A stretch of 32,874 nucleotides of DNA from CANLBN01 sp050298695 (GTDB lineage Bacteria > Pseudomonadota > Gammaproteobacteria > Pseudomonadales > Cellvibrionaceae), in assembly GCA_050298695.1 (NCBI GenBank), contig JBNKUQ010000034.1, forward strand, positions 1 through 32,874, read 5' to 3'. The notes below the pieces were generated by a model, which was given only the letters and a program-made list of their open reading frames with translations, did not search any database and was not told the origin of the DNA. Position 1 is the first letter of the stretch; each line of letters begins with the position of its first letter. The position numbers and the translations under genes are program-made. Below, in pieces: positions 1-7,269 of the stretch.

Positions 1-102
1 GTCCCTATTGGTAAGCTGCGATTGATAATATACGATAACCTAGTATCGGCTCTGGAACCCACACCTTTTTATGTGTATGCAACCTGGTTGCAGTTAAAAT
101 AA
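1..102 (+). CDS. Possible C-terminal end of an upstream gene (partial)
   Basis: Frame 1 is open from the first base of the window to a TAA at 100-102, giving 33 residues ending in YVYATWLQLK. The other two forward frames close within 25 bases. An open run of this length can occur by chance, and no family can be recognised from so short a piece. If real, it is the tail of a gene lying upstream of the diguanylate cyclase gene. Confidence 0.3.
   Translation, partial: VPIGKLRLIIYDNLVSALEPTPFYVYATWLQLK
78..92. repeat. Short perfect palindrome upstream of the GGDEF gene
   Basis: TGCAACC-T-GGTTGCA is a 7-bp perfect inverted repeat around one base. It lies about 30 bases upstream of the likely -10 box (124-129) of the diguanylate cyclase gene. 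It could be a regulator site or a small hairpin at the end of the upstream frame. No T-run follows it, so a terminator is unlikely. Confidence 0.35.
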
Positions 103-129
103 TTGTCTCGTCTATTAAATGGATATAAT
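103..129 (+). promoter_or_regulatory. Putative sigma-70 promoter of the diguanylate cyclase gene
   Basis: TTGTCT at 103-108 and a perfect TATAAT at 124-129 are separated by 15 bases, somewhat shorter than the usual 17. The -10 box is convincing and the -35 box is weak. The start codon follows about 58 bases later. Confidence 0.4.
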
Positions 130-187
130 TTAAGAAGCTTTACATCGATACGATTTGTGAAAATAGCTATTTCTATATGAGAGTCAT

Positions 188-1333
188 ATGTGCATGGCAA
201 CACAAGAAGCCGAAGAGAAACGCAACAGTAAGTTACTGTTTATCTATGCACTAAAGCTAGTGATCATAGCGGCTATTTCGTTTGCCATATTTCTAACGCT
301 TGAAAAAGATGTAAAGCTACAACAAGAGTATGCGTACATTATTAATATTAGTGGGCGACAGCGGATGTTGTCTCAATATATCGCGATTGCTATGAAAGAG
401 TATCGCGAAGCTCCTTCTGAATCGAATGCTAAATTGCTGGAAAAAGCCATAATAGACATGCGCAGCACACAACAATTCTTATTATCTCATTCCGAATTAT
501 CCCCCGTGCTTAAAAGTATGTATTTTGAACCTAAGCTTATAGCAGAAAAGGTTGATACTTATTTATCTGTAGCTGAAAAATTGCTGAAGACGAAAAATTT
601 TTCGGAAGATAGTTTAGTAATATTGAAACAGCGTCATATTCTATTACATGGACTCGATGATATCGTTTTGCAATATCAAGAAGAAGCCCAAGAGAAAGCC
701 AGAAAACAACAAAAATTACAGCTATGGTTCTTGCTGCTAATATTCTTTTTGTTGTTATTAGAAGCACTCTTTATTATTTTTCCCATGTTTAAAAGGCTTA
801 ATTTATATTCTCAGCTGGCAACAAAAGATCCTTTAACAAATTTGTATAATCGGCGAGTTTTTTTTGAGTTGTTAAAGAATGAGCATAGTCGTTGTCTGAG
901 ATATAAGCAGTGTTATTCTGTGCTGATTGTTGATATCGACCACTTTAAACGCGTGAATGATACCTATGGCCACCCAGCCGGAGATGCGGTCATTGTTAAA
1001 GTGACTCAAAAGTTGCAAGAAGTGATTCGCATGAATGATCAGTGTGGGCGCATAGGGGGAGAAGAATTTGCCGTTTTACTGGTAGACGCAGATGCTGAAG
1101 AAGCGGCCAAAGCCGCTGAAAAAATTCGTTTGGCTATTGAAAATGTAGATATAAAAAGAGCGGGGAAAATTATTAAGGTAACGGTGAGTGTTGGTGTTGC
1201 TACCTTTGTGGCGCCTGCTGATAACACGGCGAAAGCAACAATAAAAGCGGAGACAATTTTAGAGTATGCTGATAGTGCACTTTACGCTGCAAAAAGTGCG
1301 GGTCGAAATCAGGTAAATTCGTTTTGTAATTAG
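188..1333 (+). CDS. Membrane diguanylate cyclase with PilJ-type N-terminal sensor domain
   Basis: Predicted to make cyclic di-GMP from two GTP at the inner membrane. A membrane span lies near residues 17-38. It is followed by a helical outer region carrying INISGRQRMLSQYIA, the signature of the PilJ N-terminal sensor domain also found in NarX-like sensors. A second span lies near 177-200. The C-terminal GGDEF domain has the active-site motif GGEEF at 290-294 and an intact RxxD product-inhibition site (R281, D284). The cyclase is therefore predicted to be active and feedback-inhibited. The start may be ATG 188 or ATG 194; a GAGAG stretch at 179-183 fits the second slightly better. The gene stands alone, convergent with the lldR-like gene. 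The input ligand is unknown. Confidence 0.9.
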   Translation: MCMATQEAEEKRNSKLLFIYALKLVIIAAISFAIFLTLEKDVKLQQEYAYIINISGRQRMLSQYIAIAMKEYREAPSESNAKLLEKAIIDMRSTQQFLLSHSELSPVLKSMYFEPKLIAEKVDTYLSVAEKLLKTKNFSEDSLVILKQRHILLHGLDDIVLQYQEEAQEKARKQQKLQLWFLLLIFFLLLLEALFIIFPMFKRLNLYSQLATKDPLTNLYNRRVFFELLKNEHSRCLRYKQCYSVLIVDIDHFKRVNDTYGHPAGDAVIVKVTQKLQEVIRMNDQCGRIGGEEFAVLLVDADAEEAAKAAEKIRLAIENVDIKRAGKIIKVTVSVGVATFVAPADNTAKATIKAETILEYADSALYAAKSAGRNQVNSFCN

Positions 1334-1391
1334 TCAGCCATTGGCCGATAGCACCAACGTTACCGCACCTGTATCCATGCAGGTAATACGA

Positions 1392-1424
1392 GAAGTAAAA
1401 ATACCCGTACGACATTTTTACTTC
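1392..1424. terminator. Hairpin between convergent genes, possible bidirectional terminator
   Basis: GAAGTAAAAAT (1392-1402) and ATTTTTACTTC (1414-1424) are perfect 11-bp inverted arms around an 11-base loop. The hairpin sits between the convergent diguanylate cyclase and lldR-like genes. The A/T-rich base of the stem would supply U-runs in both directions, but there is no separate long T-tract. Confidence 0.45.
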
Positions 1425-1468
1425 GACTCTCTGGGAAAGCTTGCGGAGGACTTTTCAAAGCTGACTGT

Positions 1469-2209
1469 TTAATGCTGGAGTCCAATATTGCGCCTTTCTG
1501 ATCGCTCTTTGCGATACTGTTCTCGCGTTAAATCCTGTAGTAAATTTTCAACGTAGCGGATATGCGCATGAACAGCATCCCTGGCGGTACCGGGTTGTCG
1601 GTTGATAATGGCTTCGTAGATGGCGCTGTGTTGATTCATAAGCTCAATGCGTGCAATATTATTTTCCAGCATTTTTTGGATGCTGCTATGCATGCTGATG
1701 CGCAGCGCAGAAAAAAGACTTTTACTGAGATGTAAATAAATAAGATTGTGGCTAGCTTCTGCAATGGATAAATGAAAAGCAGCATCAGCCTCGGCTTCGG
1801 CACTAATATTTTTATGTTGATTTGCTTTTTTTAAATTCTGATATTTTTCACTGAGTGTAACAAGGTCAACGTCGTTGGCCCTGAGAGCGGCATGGTAAGC
1901 ACAGTCGCCTTCCATGGTGCGACGAAATTCAAGTAAATCAAAATGTGCATCAGGACTGCTCGATAAAATTTTAAGAATAGGTTCGGCTAACTCTTGATTC
2001 AATTGCTGCGAAACATAATGTCCACCGCCTTGGCGGCTCACTAACCAGCCTTTAGCTTTGAGCGCTTGCAGTGCTTCTCGCACACTTGAGCGTGAAAGTG
2101 AAAAGCGTTCGGCTAAAATCCGTTCAGGAGGTAAGCGTTCCCCCGAGCGTAAGCTGCCTTCAATAATGGCGGTTTCTAGGTATTTGTAGAGCGACTCAGA
2201 TGCTTTCAT
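1469..2209 (-). CDS. lldR: GntR-family (FadR-type) regulator, likely lactate-responsive
   Basis: A 246-residue DNA-binding regulator. The N-terminal winged helix-turn-helix (about residues 5-70) carries typical GntR motifs, with SGERLPPERILAERFSLSRS followed by SVREALQALKAKG. The C-terminal all-helical FCD ligand domain starts near residue 85, with EFRRTMEGDCAYHAA and later histidines of the metal/ligand pocket. It is divergent from lldD-dld, the arrangement typical of LldR, PdhR and LctR regulators. Two similar operator-like sequences in the shared intergenic region support control of both itself and the dehydrogenases. Release by lactate is inferred from the neighbours; the protein alone would only be called a FadR-subfamily regulator. 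Confidence 0.82.
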   Translation of the reverse strand: MKASESLYKYLETAIIEGSLRSGERLPPERILAERFSLSRSSVREALQALKAKGWLVSRQGGGHYVSQQLNQELAEPILKILSSSPDAHFDLLEFRRTMEGDCAYHAALRANDVDLVTLSEKYQNLKKANQHKNISAEAEADAAFHLSIAEASHNLIYLHLSKSLFSALRISMHSSIQKMLENNIARIELMNQHSAIYEAIINRQPGTARDAVHAHIRYVENLLQDLTREQYRKERSERRNIGLQH

Positions 2210-2216
2210 GGTTTAA

Positions 2217-2231
2217 ATTTGTCATATCAAT
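2217..2231. promoter_or_regulatory. Second, weaker GntR/FadR-type operator candidate (O1)
   Basis: ATTTGTCATATCAAT has the same outer bases as the stronger site at 2364-2378 (ATTTGTC....CAAT) and differs mainly in its centre. It lies just upstream of the lldR-like start, where binding could give autoregulation or looping to the other site. The FadR-subfamily core T.GT...AC.A is met except for one base. Confidence 0.4.
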
Positions 2232-2315
2232 TTTGATTCAGTATTAATATCAAGTCCTTTTATCAATCAGATTAATATTTAAAAAATTATATAAATCATA
2301 TAGTTAAAATATTAT

Positions 2316-2355
2316 TTGACAATGTTTCCGAACTTGGGTGAGATAGCAGTATAAA
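2316..2355 (+). promoter_or_regulatory. Putative promoter region of lldD-dld
   Basis: A perfect -35 hexamer TTGACA lies at 2316-2321. The -10 is less clear. TGAGAT at 2339-2344 has the right 17-base spacing but matches poorly, while TATAAA at 2350-2355 matches well but is too distant. The promoter is therefore placed only roughly. The operator-like site at 2364-2378 falls just downstream, at or after the start of transcription. Confidence 0.4.
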
Positions 2356-2363
2356 CCGATTTT

Positions 2364-2378
2364 ATTTGTCTGACCAAT
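2364..2378. promoter_or_regulatory. GntR/FadR-type operator (O2) upstream of lldD
   Basis: ATTTGTCTGACCAAT matches the known PdhR box ATTGGTATGACCAAT at 13 of 15 positions and fully meets the FadR-subfamily core T.GT...AC.A. It lies between the putative promoter and the lldD start codon, a position suited to repression by the divergently encoded regulator. Confidence 0.6.
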
Positions 2379-2396
2379 TTACAGAGAGAGCTGATT

Positions 2397-3542
2397 ATGC
2401 GCCTTAGTCAATGCCATAACTTTCATGATTTCCGCCGGCTGGCCAAGCGACGTTTACCGGGCCCTATTTTTAATTACATTGATGGCGGAGCAGATGATGA
2501 AACCACTTATCGTCGCAATTCTGCTGCCTTTGATGATTGTGATTTGGTGCCTCGTGTTTTAGCCGGTGTCGAAGAGGTCGACCTTTCTGTTGAAGTGATG
2601 GGGCAAACATTGGGTATGCCGGTGTACTGTTCTCCCTCTGCATTGCAGCGCCTATTCCACCATAAAGGTGAGAGGGCAGTGGCTTATGCCGCTGAAAAAT
2701 TTGGCACCATGTTTGGGGTCTCATCTCTGGGAACGGTGAGTCTTGAAGATATTTCTCGGCAGGTGAAAACACCACAGGTTTACCAGTTTTATTTTCACAA
2801 AGATCGTGGTCTCAATAGTGCGATGATGCAGCGAGCGAAAGCGTCGGGGATTCAAGTGATGATGCTAACGGTTGATTCCATTACTGGCGGTAATCGAGAG
2901 CGAGATTTACGTAGTGGTTTTTCTATTCCCTTTCGCTTAACTCTTAACGGGCTTTTGCAATTCGCGATAAAGCCTATGTGGGGAATTAATTATGTAACTC
3001 ATGAAAAATTTCGTTTACCACAGTTGGAAGGTCACATTGATATGGACGGAAGTGCTCGTTCTATTGGTGATTATTTCACAAAAATGCTAGATCCTTCGAT
3101 GAATTGGTCAGATGTTGAAAGCATGGTCAGCGAGTGGGGGGGGCAGTTTTGTTTAAAAGGAATTATGAACGTAGAAGATGCTAAAAAAGCGGTGGATATT
3201 GGTTGTACGGGCATTGTTATTTCTAATCATGGTGGGCGCCAATTAGATGGCTCACGTAGTTCATTTGATCAGTTAGCCGAAATTGTTGACGCAGTTGGTG
3301 ACAAAATTGATGTTTTATTTGATAGCGGTGTTCAACGGGGAACCCATGTACTAAAAGCCTTATCCTTGGGGGCAAAGGCAGTGGGTGTTGGACGCATGTA
3401 TTTATATGGTCTTGCCGCTGCGGGACAACCTGGTGTCGAGAGAGCATTGCAACTCATGCGTAACGAGTTAGAGCGCGATATGCGATTAATGGGTTGCACC
3501 TCTGTAAAAGAACTGTCAAAAAATAATTTGCGATTTCGTTAA
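2397..3542 (+). CDS. lldD: FMN-dependent L-lactate dehydrogenase (quinone-linked)
   Basis: Oxidises L-lactate to pyruvate and passes electrons to the quinone pool. It is 381 residues long, the family length, and has the (alpha/beta)8 alpha-hydroxy-acid oxidase fold. Visible motifs are YIDGGADDE near residue 27, MLTVDSITGGNRERD near 157, and VISNHGGRQLDG with the catalytic His at about 278. The phosphate-binding end reads DVLFDSGVQRGTHVLKAL, then KAVGVGRMYLYG. AGAGAG upstream of the ATG serves as ribosome binding site. It is the first gene of an operon with dld 15 bases downstream, and divergent from its likely regulator. Other alpha-hydroxy-acid oxidases (glycolate, mandelate) share the motifs; the neighbours favour lactate. 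Confidence 0.9.
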   Translation: MRLSQCHNFHDFRRLAKRRLPGPIFNYIDGGADDETTYRRNSAAFDDCDLVPRVLAGVEEVDLSVEVMGQTLGMPVYCSPSALQRLFHHKGERAVAYAAEKFGTMFGVSSLGTVSLEDISRQVKTPQVYQFYFHKDRGLNSAMMQRAKASGIQVMMLTVDSITGGNRERDLRSGFSIPFRLTLNGLLQFAIKPMWGINYVTHEKFRLPQLEGHIDMDGSARSIGDYFTKMLDPSMNWSDVESMVSEWGGQFCLKGIMNVEDAKKAVDIGCTGIVISNHGGRQLDGSRSSFDQLAEIVDAVGDKIDVLFDSGVQRGTHVLKALSLGAKAVGVGRMYLYGLAAAGQPGVERALQLMRNELERDMRLMGCTSVKELSKNNLRFR

Positions 3543-3557
3543 CTAGAATATATAAAG

Positions 3558-5261
3558 ATGTCAAATACCGAGTTTCTACAAGATTTAAGCAATATTGTCG
3601 GCAAGCAATATATTTTGACGGGGGAAAATAATACAGAATTTTATCGTAAAGGTTGGCGTTCTGGCCAAGGCCGCGCCTTAGCGGTTGTTCGTCCTGGAAC
3701 CTTGCTAGAACAATGGTGGTGTCTGCAGTTGTGTGTAAAAAATAATAAAATTATTATTATGCAGGCGGCGAATACCAGTTTAACCGAAGGGGCAACGCCA
3801 AGTGGCGAGGATTATGACCGCGATATTGTTGTCATTAATATCACGCGTATCAAGAAAATTATTCCTATTAATCATAATAAGCAAGTGATTAGTTTTCCGG
3901 GTTCTACCTTGCACGCCTTAGAAAAATTACTGGCGCCTTTACAGCGTTCACCGCATTCGGTGATTGGATCTTCCTGCTTAGGTGCATCAATTGTCGGGGG
4001 GATTGCAAATAACTCGGGTGGTGCATTGGTTAAACGTGGTCCTGCCTATACGGAATTAAGTTTATTCGCTCGTGTTAATGAGTCCGGTGAACTTGAGTTG
4101 ATCAATCACTTAGGCATCAATAATCTTGGCGATACCCCGGAAGAAATTTTGAATAATTTAGATGTAGGAAATTTTTCTGATAAGGATATTGTCGATCACC
4201 ATAAAATGGCTTCCGATAGAGAATACAGCAAAGTGGTTCGCGATATTGATGCAGAAACGCCCGCCCGTTTTAATGCCGATAAACGCCGGCTTTTTGAGTC
4301 CAGTGGTTGCGCAGGTAAGGTCGCTATTTTTGCGGTGCGTCTCGATACTTATTTCACACCGAAAAAAGAAAAAGTATTTTATATTGGCAGCAATGATCCG
4401 AAAGAATTCACTCAGCTTCGTCGCGATTTATTGAGCAGGTTTAAGCACCTCCCTGATCTTGCGGAGTATATGCACCGCGATATTTTTAATCTGGCAGAGC
4501 GCTATGGGCGAGATACATTACTAATGATCAATTACTTGGGAACGGGTCCTTTGCCTTGGCTTTTTGCCGCCAAAGGGCGTATTGAATCGTATTTAAATAA
4601 ATTGTCCTTTTTGCCTAAATATCTACCTGATCGCTTTCTTCAAATGCTAAGTCAAATATGGCCTAATATTTTACCCAAACGCATGCTGAATTTTAGAGAC
4701 CGGTATGAACATCACTTAATTTTAAAAGTGAGTGATGACGGTATTGCTGAGGCTGAGGTGTATCTCTCTCAATTTTTCAGCAAACAAAGTGATCGTTCAG
4801 GAGATTATTTTGAATGCTCTGAGAGCGAAGCAAGAACAGCTTTACTACACCGCTTTGCTGCTGCCGGTGCGCCGGTTCGTTATGAAGTCATGCATGGTAA
4901 TCCTGTGCTGGCTTTAGATATTGCGCTTCGTCGAAATGAGACTGAGTGGTTTGAGTGCTTGCCAGAAGAGATCGACAGTCAGATAGAGAAAAAATTATAT
5001 TATGGACATTTTCTTTGTTATGTTTTTCACCAAGACTACCTATTAAAAAAAGGGGCAGATGCCAAAGCGGTAAAGGCGGCGATGCTTAAGCGCCTAGATG
5101 CAAGAGGAGCTAAATACCCCGCGGAACATAATGTTGGGCATCTTTACCAAGCAGAGGAAGACCTCAAGCATTTCTATCAGTCTCTAGATCCCACCAACAC
5201 CTTTAACCCAGGTATTGGGCATACTGATAAAAAGCGAAACTGCGGCTGTGGGCCCATATAG
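3558..5261 (+). CDS. dld: Quinone-dependent D-lactate dehydrogenase
   Basis: An FAD enzyme of the inner membrane face that oxidises D-lactate to pyruvate and feeds the quinone pool. At 567 residues it is close to the 571 of E. coli Dld. An N-terminal FAD-binding PCMH domain includes VRPGTLLEQWW near residue 41, ANTSLTEGATPSG near 72, and the segment starting GSSCLGASIVGG near 137. The middle part (about 260-500) is the membrane-associated D-lactate dehydrogenase domain. The C-terminal end has AEHNVGHLYQA followed by LDPTNTFNPGIG, typical of Dld. An unusual NCGCGPI tail closes the protein. It is co-transcribed with lldD, so both lactate isomers can be used. No lactate permease gene is present here. 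Confidence 0.92.
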   Translation: MSNTEFLQDLSNIVGKQYILTGENNTEFYRKGWRSGQGRALAVVRPGTLLEQWWCLQLCVKNNKIIIMQAANTSLTEGATPSGEDYDRDIVVINITRIKKIIPINHNKQVISFPGSTLHALEKLLAPLQRSPHSVIGSSCLGASIVGGIANNSGGALVKRGPAYTELSLFARVNESGELELINHLGINNLGDTPEEILNNLDVGNFSDKDIVDHHKMASDREYSKVVRDIDAETPARFNADKRRLFESSGCAGKVAIFAVRLDTYFTPKKEKVFYIGSNDPKEFTQLRRDLLSRFKHLPDLAEYMHRDIFNLAERYGRDTLLMINYLGTGPLPWLFAAKGRIESYLNKLSFLPKYLPDRFLQMLSQIWPNILPKRMLNFRDRYEHHLILKVSDDGIAEAEVYLSQFFSKQSDRSGDYFECSESEARTALLHRFAAAGAPVRYEVMHGNPVLALDIALRRNETEWFECLPEEIDSQIEKKLYYGHFLCYVFHQDYLLKKGADAKAVKAAMLKRLDARGAKYPAEHNVGHLYQAEEDLKHFYQSLDPTNTFNPGIGHTDKKRNCGCGPI

Positions 5262-5270
5262 TTATTCCTG

Positions 5271-5335
5271 AAAGCCCTTAGCGTTACAAGAAGAAGCCCT
5301 TAGCGCTACAAGAAAAATGCCCTTAACGCTAGGAG
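5271..5335 (+). repeat. Three imperfect tandem repeats of about 22 bases
   Basis: GCCCTTAGCGTTACAAGAA (from 5274), GCCCTTAGCGCTACAAGAA (from 5296) and GCCCTTAACGCTAGGAG (from 5319) follow one another with a 22-23 base period. They sit right after dld and before the purE promoter. No function can be assigned. Confidence 0.7.
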
Positions 5336-5355
5336 TAGTCTATTCGCTTAACTAT

Positions 5356-5364
5356 TGATACAAT
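5356..5364 (+). promoter_or_regulatory. Extended -10 promoter candidate for purEK
   Basis: TG-A-TACAAT forms an extended -10 box, followed at once by the G/C-rich stretch TGCGCC. This fits a promoter that does not need a good -35 box. A G/C-rich discriminator is often linked to ppGpp control, which would suit a nucleotide-synthesis operon. The purE start lies about 149 bases downstream. Confidence 0.42.
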
Positions 5365-5512
5365 TGCGCCCTTTTTCAATATCCAGCCGTTTTGCCTTCC
5401 CCAGATTTGGGGGTATTTCTACGATACAAAGACGATCACTCTGAGGAAACTTAGGGTGTTTGAGTCGCTTTTTTGGAAAATAAGGCTGGAGCATTTTCAA
5501 AGAGAGTACATT

Positions 5513-5995
5513 ATGAGTGCCATCGTCAGTATCATTATGGGTTCCCGATCCGATTGGCCCACTATGTCTGAGGCTGCTAAGGTCTTGGATACCCTGGGCG
5601 TAGCGTATGAGACCAATGTAGTGTCTGCCCATCGTACGCCGGAGCGTCTGGTGGAATTCGCAAAGGGGGCTGATGCGCGCGGCATCAAAGTGATTATTGC
5701 AGGTGCCGGTGGTGCTGCTCATCTTCCCGGTATGGCTGCTGCCTTGACTCATTTGCCCGTTGTTGGGGTACCCGTCAGCAGTAAGCAGTTAAAAGGCTTG
5801 GATAGTCTGATGTCCATCGTACAGATGCCCCGCGGCGTTGCCGTTGCCACACAGGCTATTGGTGAGGCTGGCGCTTATAATGCGGGTTTAATCGCTGCAC
5901 AGATGCTGGCCTTGAGTGATTCTGCCTTGAGCCAACGTATTCAAGAATGGCGCAAAGCGCAAACCGATAGTGTGCCCTGGTCAGTAGAAGATTAA
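5513..5995 (+). CDS. purE: N5-carboxyaminoimidazole ribonucleotide mutase
   Basis: Converts N5-CAIR to CAIR in purine synthesis, acting on the product of PurK. The product is 160 residues, the normal size for class I PurE. GSRSDWPTM (10-18) and SAHRTPERL (38-46, with H40) are the conserved substrate-binding and catalytic motifs, and GAGGAAHLPGM follows. ATG 5513 is chosen because AGAGAG at 5501-5506 is well placed and translation begins at the family start. A GTG 57 bases upstream would add an unsupported extension. purK starts 13 bases downstream, so the two form an operon ending at the 7236-7269 terminator. Confidence 0.95.
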   Translation: MSAIVSIIMGSRSDWPTMSEAAKVLDTLGVAYETNVVSAHRTPERLVEFAKGADARGIKVIIAGAGGAAHLPGMAAALTHLPVVGVPVSSKQLKGLDSLMSIVQMPRGVAVATQAIGEAGAYNAGLIAAQMLALSDSALSQRIQEWRKAQTDSVPWSVED

Positions 5996-6008
5996 TACAT
6001 CCCTCGTT

Positions 6009-7151
6009 ATGACAGAATGTAAACAACATATTGCGATTTTTGGCTGCGGTCAGCTTGCACAAATGACGGCTCAAGCGGGCATTCCCTTGGGTTTACGTTT
6101 TAGCTTTATATCGGAAGAAGGTGAGGATAGCCGTTGCGTTGATGCGCTAGGCCAAGTGGTTACCTTAAAGTCTACTATGTCTGCCGCTGAGCTTTTTGAT
6201 GCCTTGGGTCAACCCGATGTGGTGACGGTTGAAAAGGAGATGGTTGATACGAGCTTGATGGAACAGCTACAGCCCTTAACCCAAGTGTCCCCAGGTAGTA
6301 ATGCAGTTTATCTAGCGCAGAATCGTATCCGTGAAAAAAACTTCTTACGTAGTTTACATATCCCGACAGCTGAATTTGAAGTCATTCAGTCCCAAGAGCA
6401 ATTACAAACTTTGCCTGAACGCATGGGGTATCCCATTTATATTAAGGCTGCTGAATCGGGTTATGATGGTTATCATCAGTGGCGCATTAAAAAAAGTGAA
6501 GACTTAGCGCAAAGTGCATTGTTGTCAGCCTTAGAAAATAAGGTTGAATTGATTGCAGAAAAGCATGTTGATTACACCCGTGAAATTTCAGTAATCGCTG
6601 CCCGTGGTTGTCAGGGTGATATCGTCGTTTATCCGGTGATGGAAAATCGTCATGAGGATGGCGTATTAATCGCAACAATGGCGCCTGCACCGTGTGCAGA
6701 AACGCTTGCCCCTGCGATAGATATGATTAAAAAAATTGTGGTAGAGCTCGACTACGTTGGCATTTTAACGATGGAGTGTTTTGATACCCAAAACGGTATT
6801 GTGGTGAATGAGTTAGCGCCCCGCGTACACAACTCTGGGCATTGGACGATTGAAGGTGCCGAGACTAGCCAGTTCGAAAATCATTGCAGGGCGATAGCGG
6901 ATATGCCTTTGGGTTCTACCGCTGTCAATGGCGTCGCTGGTATTGTGAATATGTTGGGTCGTCATGGTCAACGTGAACAATTAGAAAATCATAAAAACGC
7001 GACAGTTTTTTATCATGCTTATGGTAAAGAAGAGCGTCCAAGAAGAAAGTTAGGTCACGTGACGGTGTGTGCAGAGAATATTGATCAGTTAAAAATATCC
7101 TTAAATAAAATTATGGGGCATCTATATGCTCAACAGTATTCACCTTTGTAA
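6009..7151 (+). CDS. purK: 5-(carboxyamino)imidazole ribonucleotide synthase
   Basis: Uses ATP and bicarbonate to carboxylate AIR to N5-CAIR, the substrate of PurE. The 380 residues show the ATP-grasp layout. An N-terminal nucleotide-like fold begins IAIFGCGQLAQMTAQAG. The central ATP-binding part includes YIKAAESGYDGYHQW near 147 and the EKHVDYTREISVIAARG segment near 183. The C-terminal part contains VNELAPRVHNSGHWTIEGA near 273, a very characteristic PurK metal/substrate motif. It is the second gene of the purEK operon. A rho-independent terminator follows after about 85 bases. Confidence 0.95.
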   Translation: MTECKQHIAIFGCGQLAQMTAQAGIPLGLRFSFISEEGEDSRCVDALGQVVTLKSTMSAAELFDALGQPDVVTVEKEMVDTSLMEQLQPLTQVSPGSNAVYLAQNRIREKNFLRSLHIPTAEFEVIQSQEQLQTLPERMGYPIYIKAAESGYDGYHQWRIKKSEDLAQSALLSALENKVELIAEKHVDYTREISVIAARGCQGDIVVYPVMENRHEDGVLIATMAPAPCAETLAPAIDMIKKIVVELDYVGILTMECFDTQNGIVVNELAPRVHNSGHWTIEGAETSQFENHCRAIADMPLGSTAVNGVAGIVNMLGRHGQREQLENHKNATVFYHAYGKEERPRRKLGHVTVCAENIDQLKISLNKIMGHLYAQQYSPL

Positions 7152-7235
7152 TGCTGTTTAGTGTATTTTCTTCTTTGGCTTCCATCCTGGTTATAACTTT
7201 TATATGGTTGATGTTAAATCAATCAAAAAATAACG

Positions 7236-7269
7236 AAAAAAAAGCGGGGCTAATGTCCCGCTTTTTTTT
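7236..7269. terminator. Bidirectional rho-independent terminator between purK and asmA
   Basis: An A-run (7236-7243), stem GCGGG (7244-7248), 8-base loop, stem CCCGC (7257-7261) and T-run (7262-7269) form a classic terminator readable on both strands. It ends purEK on the plus strand. On the minus strand it begins within the asmA stop codon and ends asmA transcription. Confidence 0.88.

Noticed and set aside
1..187. Cyclic di-GMP riboswitch before the GGDEF gene
   Set aside because: No GEMM-type conserved core was found; only a short palindrome and a promoter-like -10 box are visible.
5348..5752. 134-codon frame antisense to purE and its leader
   Set aside because: Overlaps a clear purE gene on the other strand and has no recognisable features.
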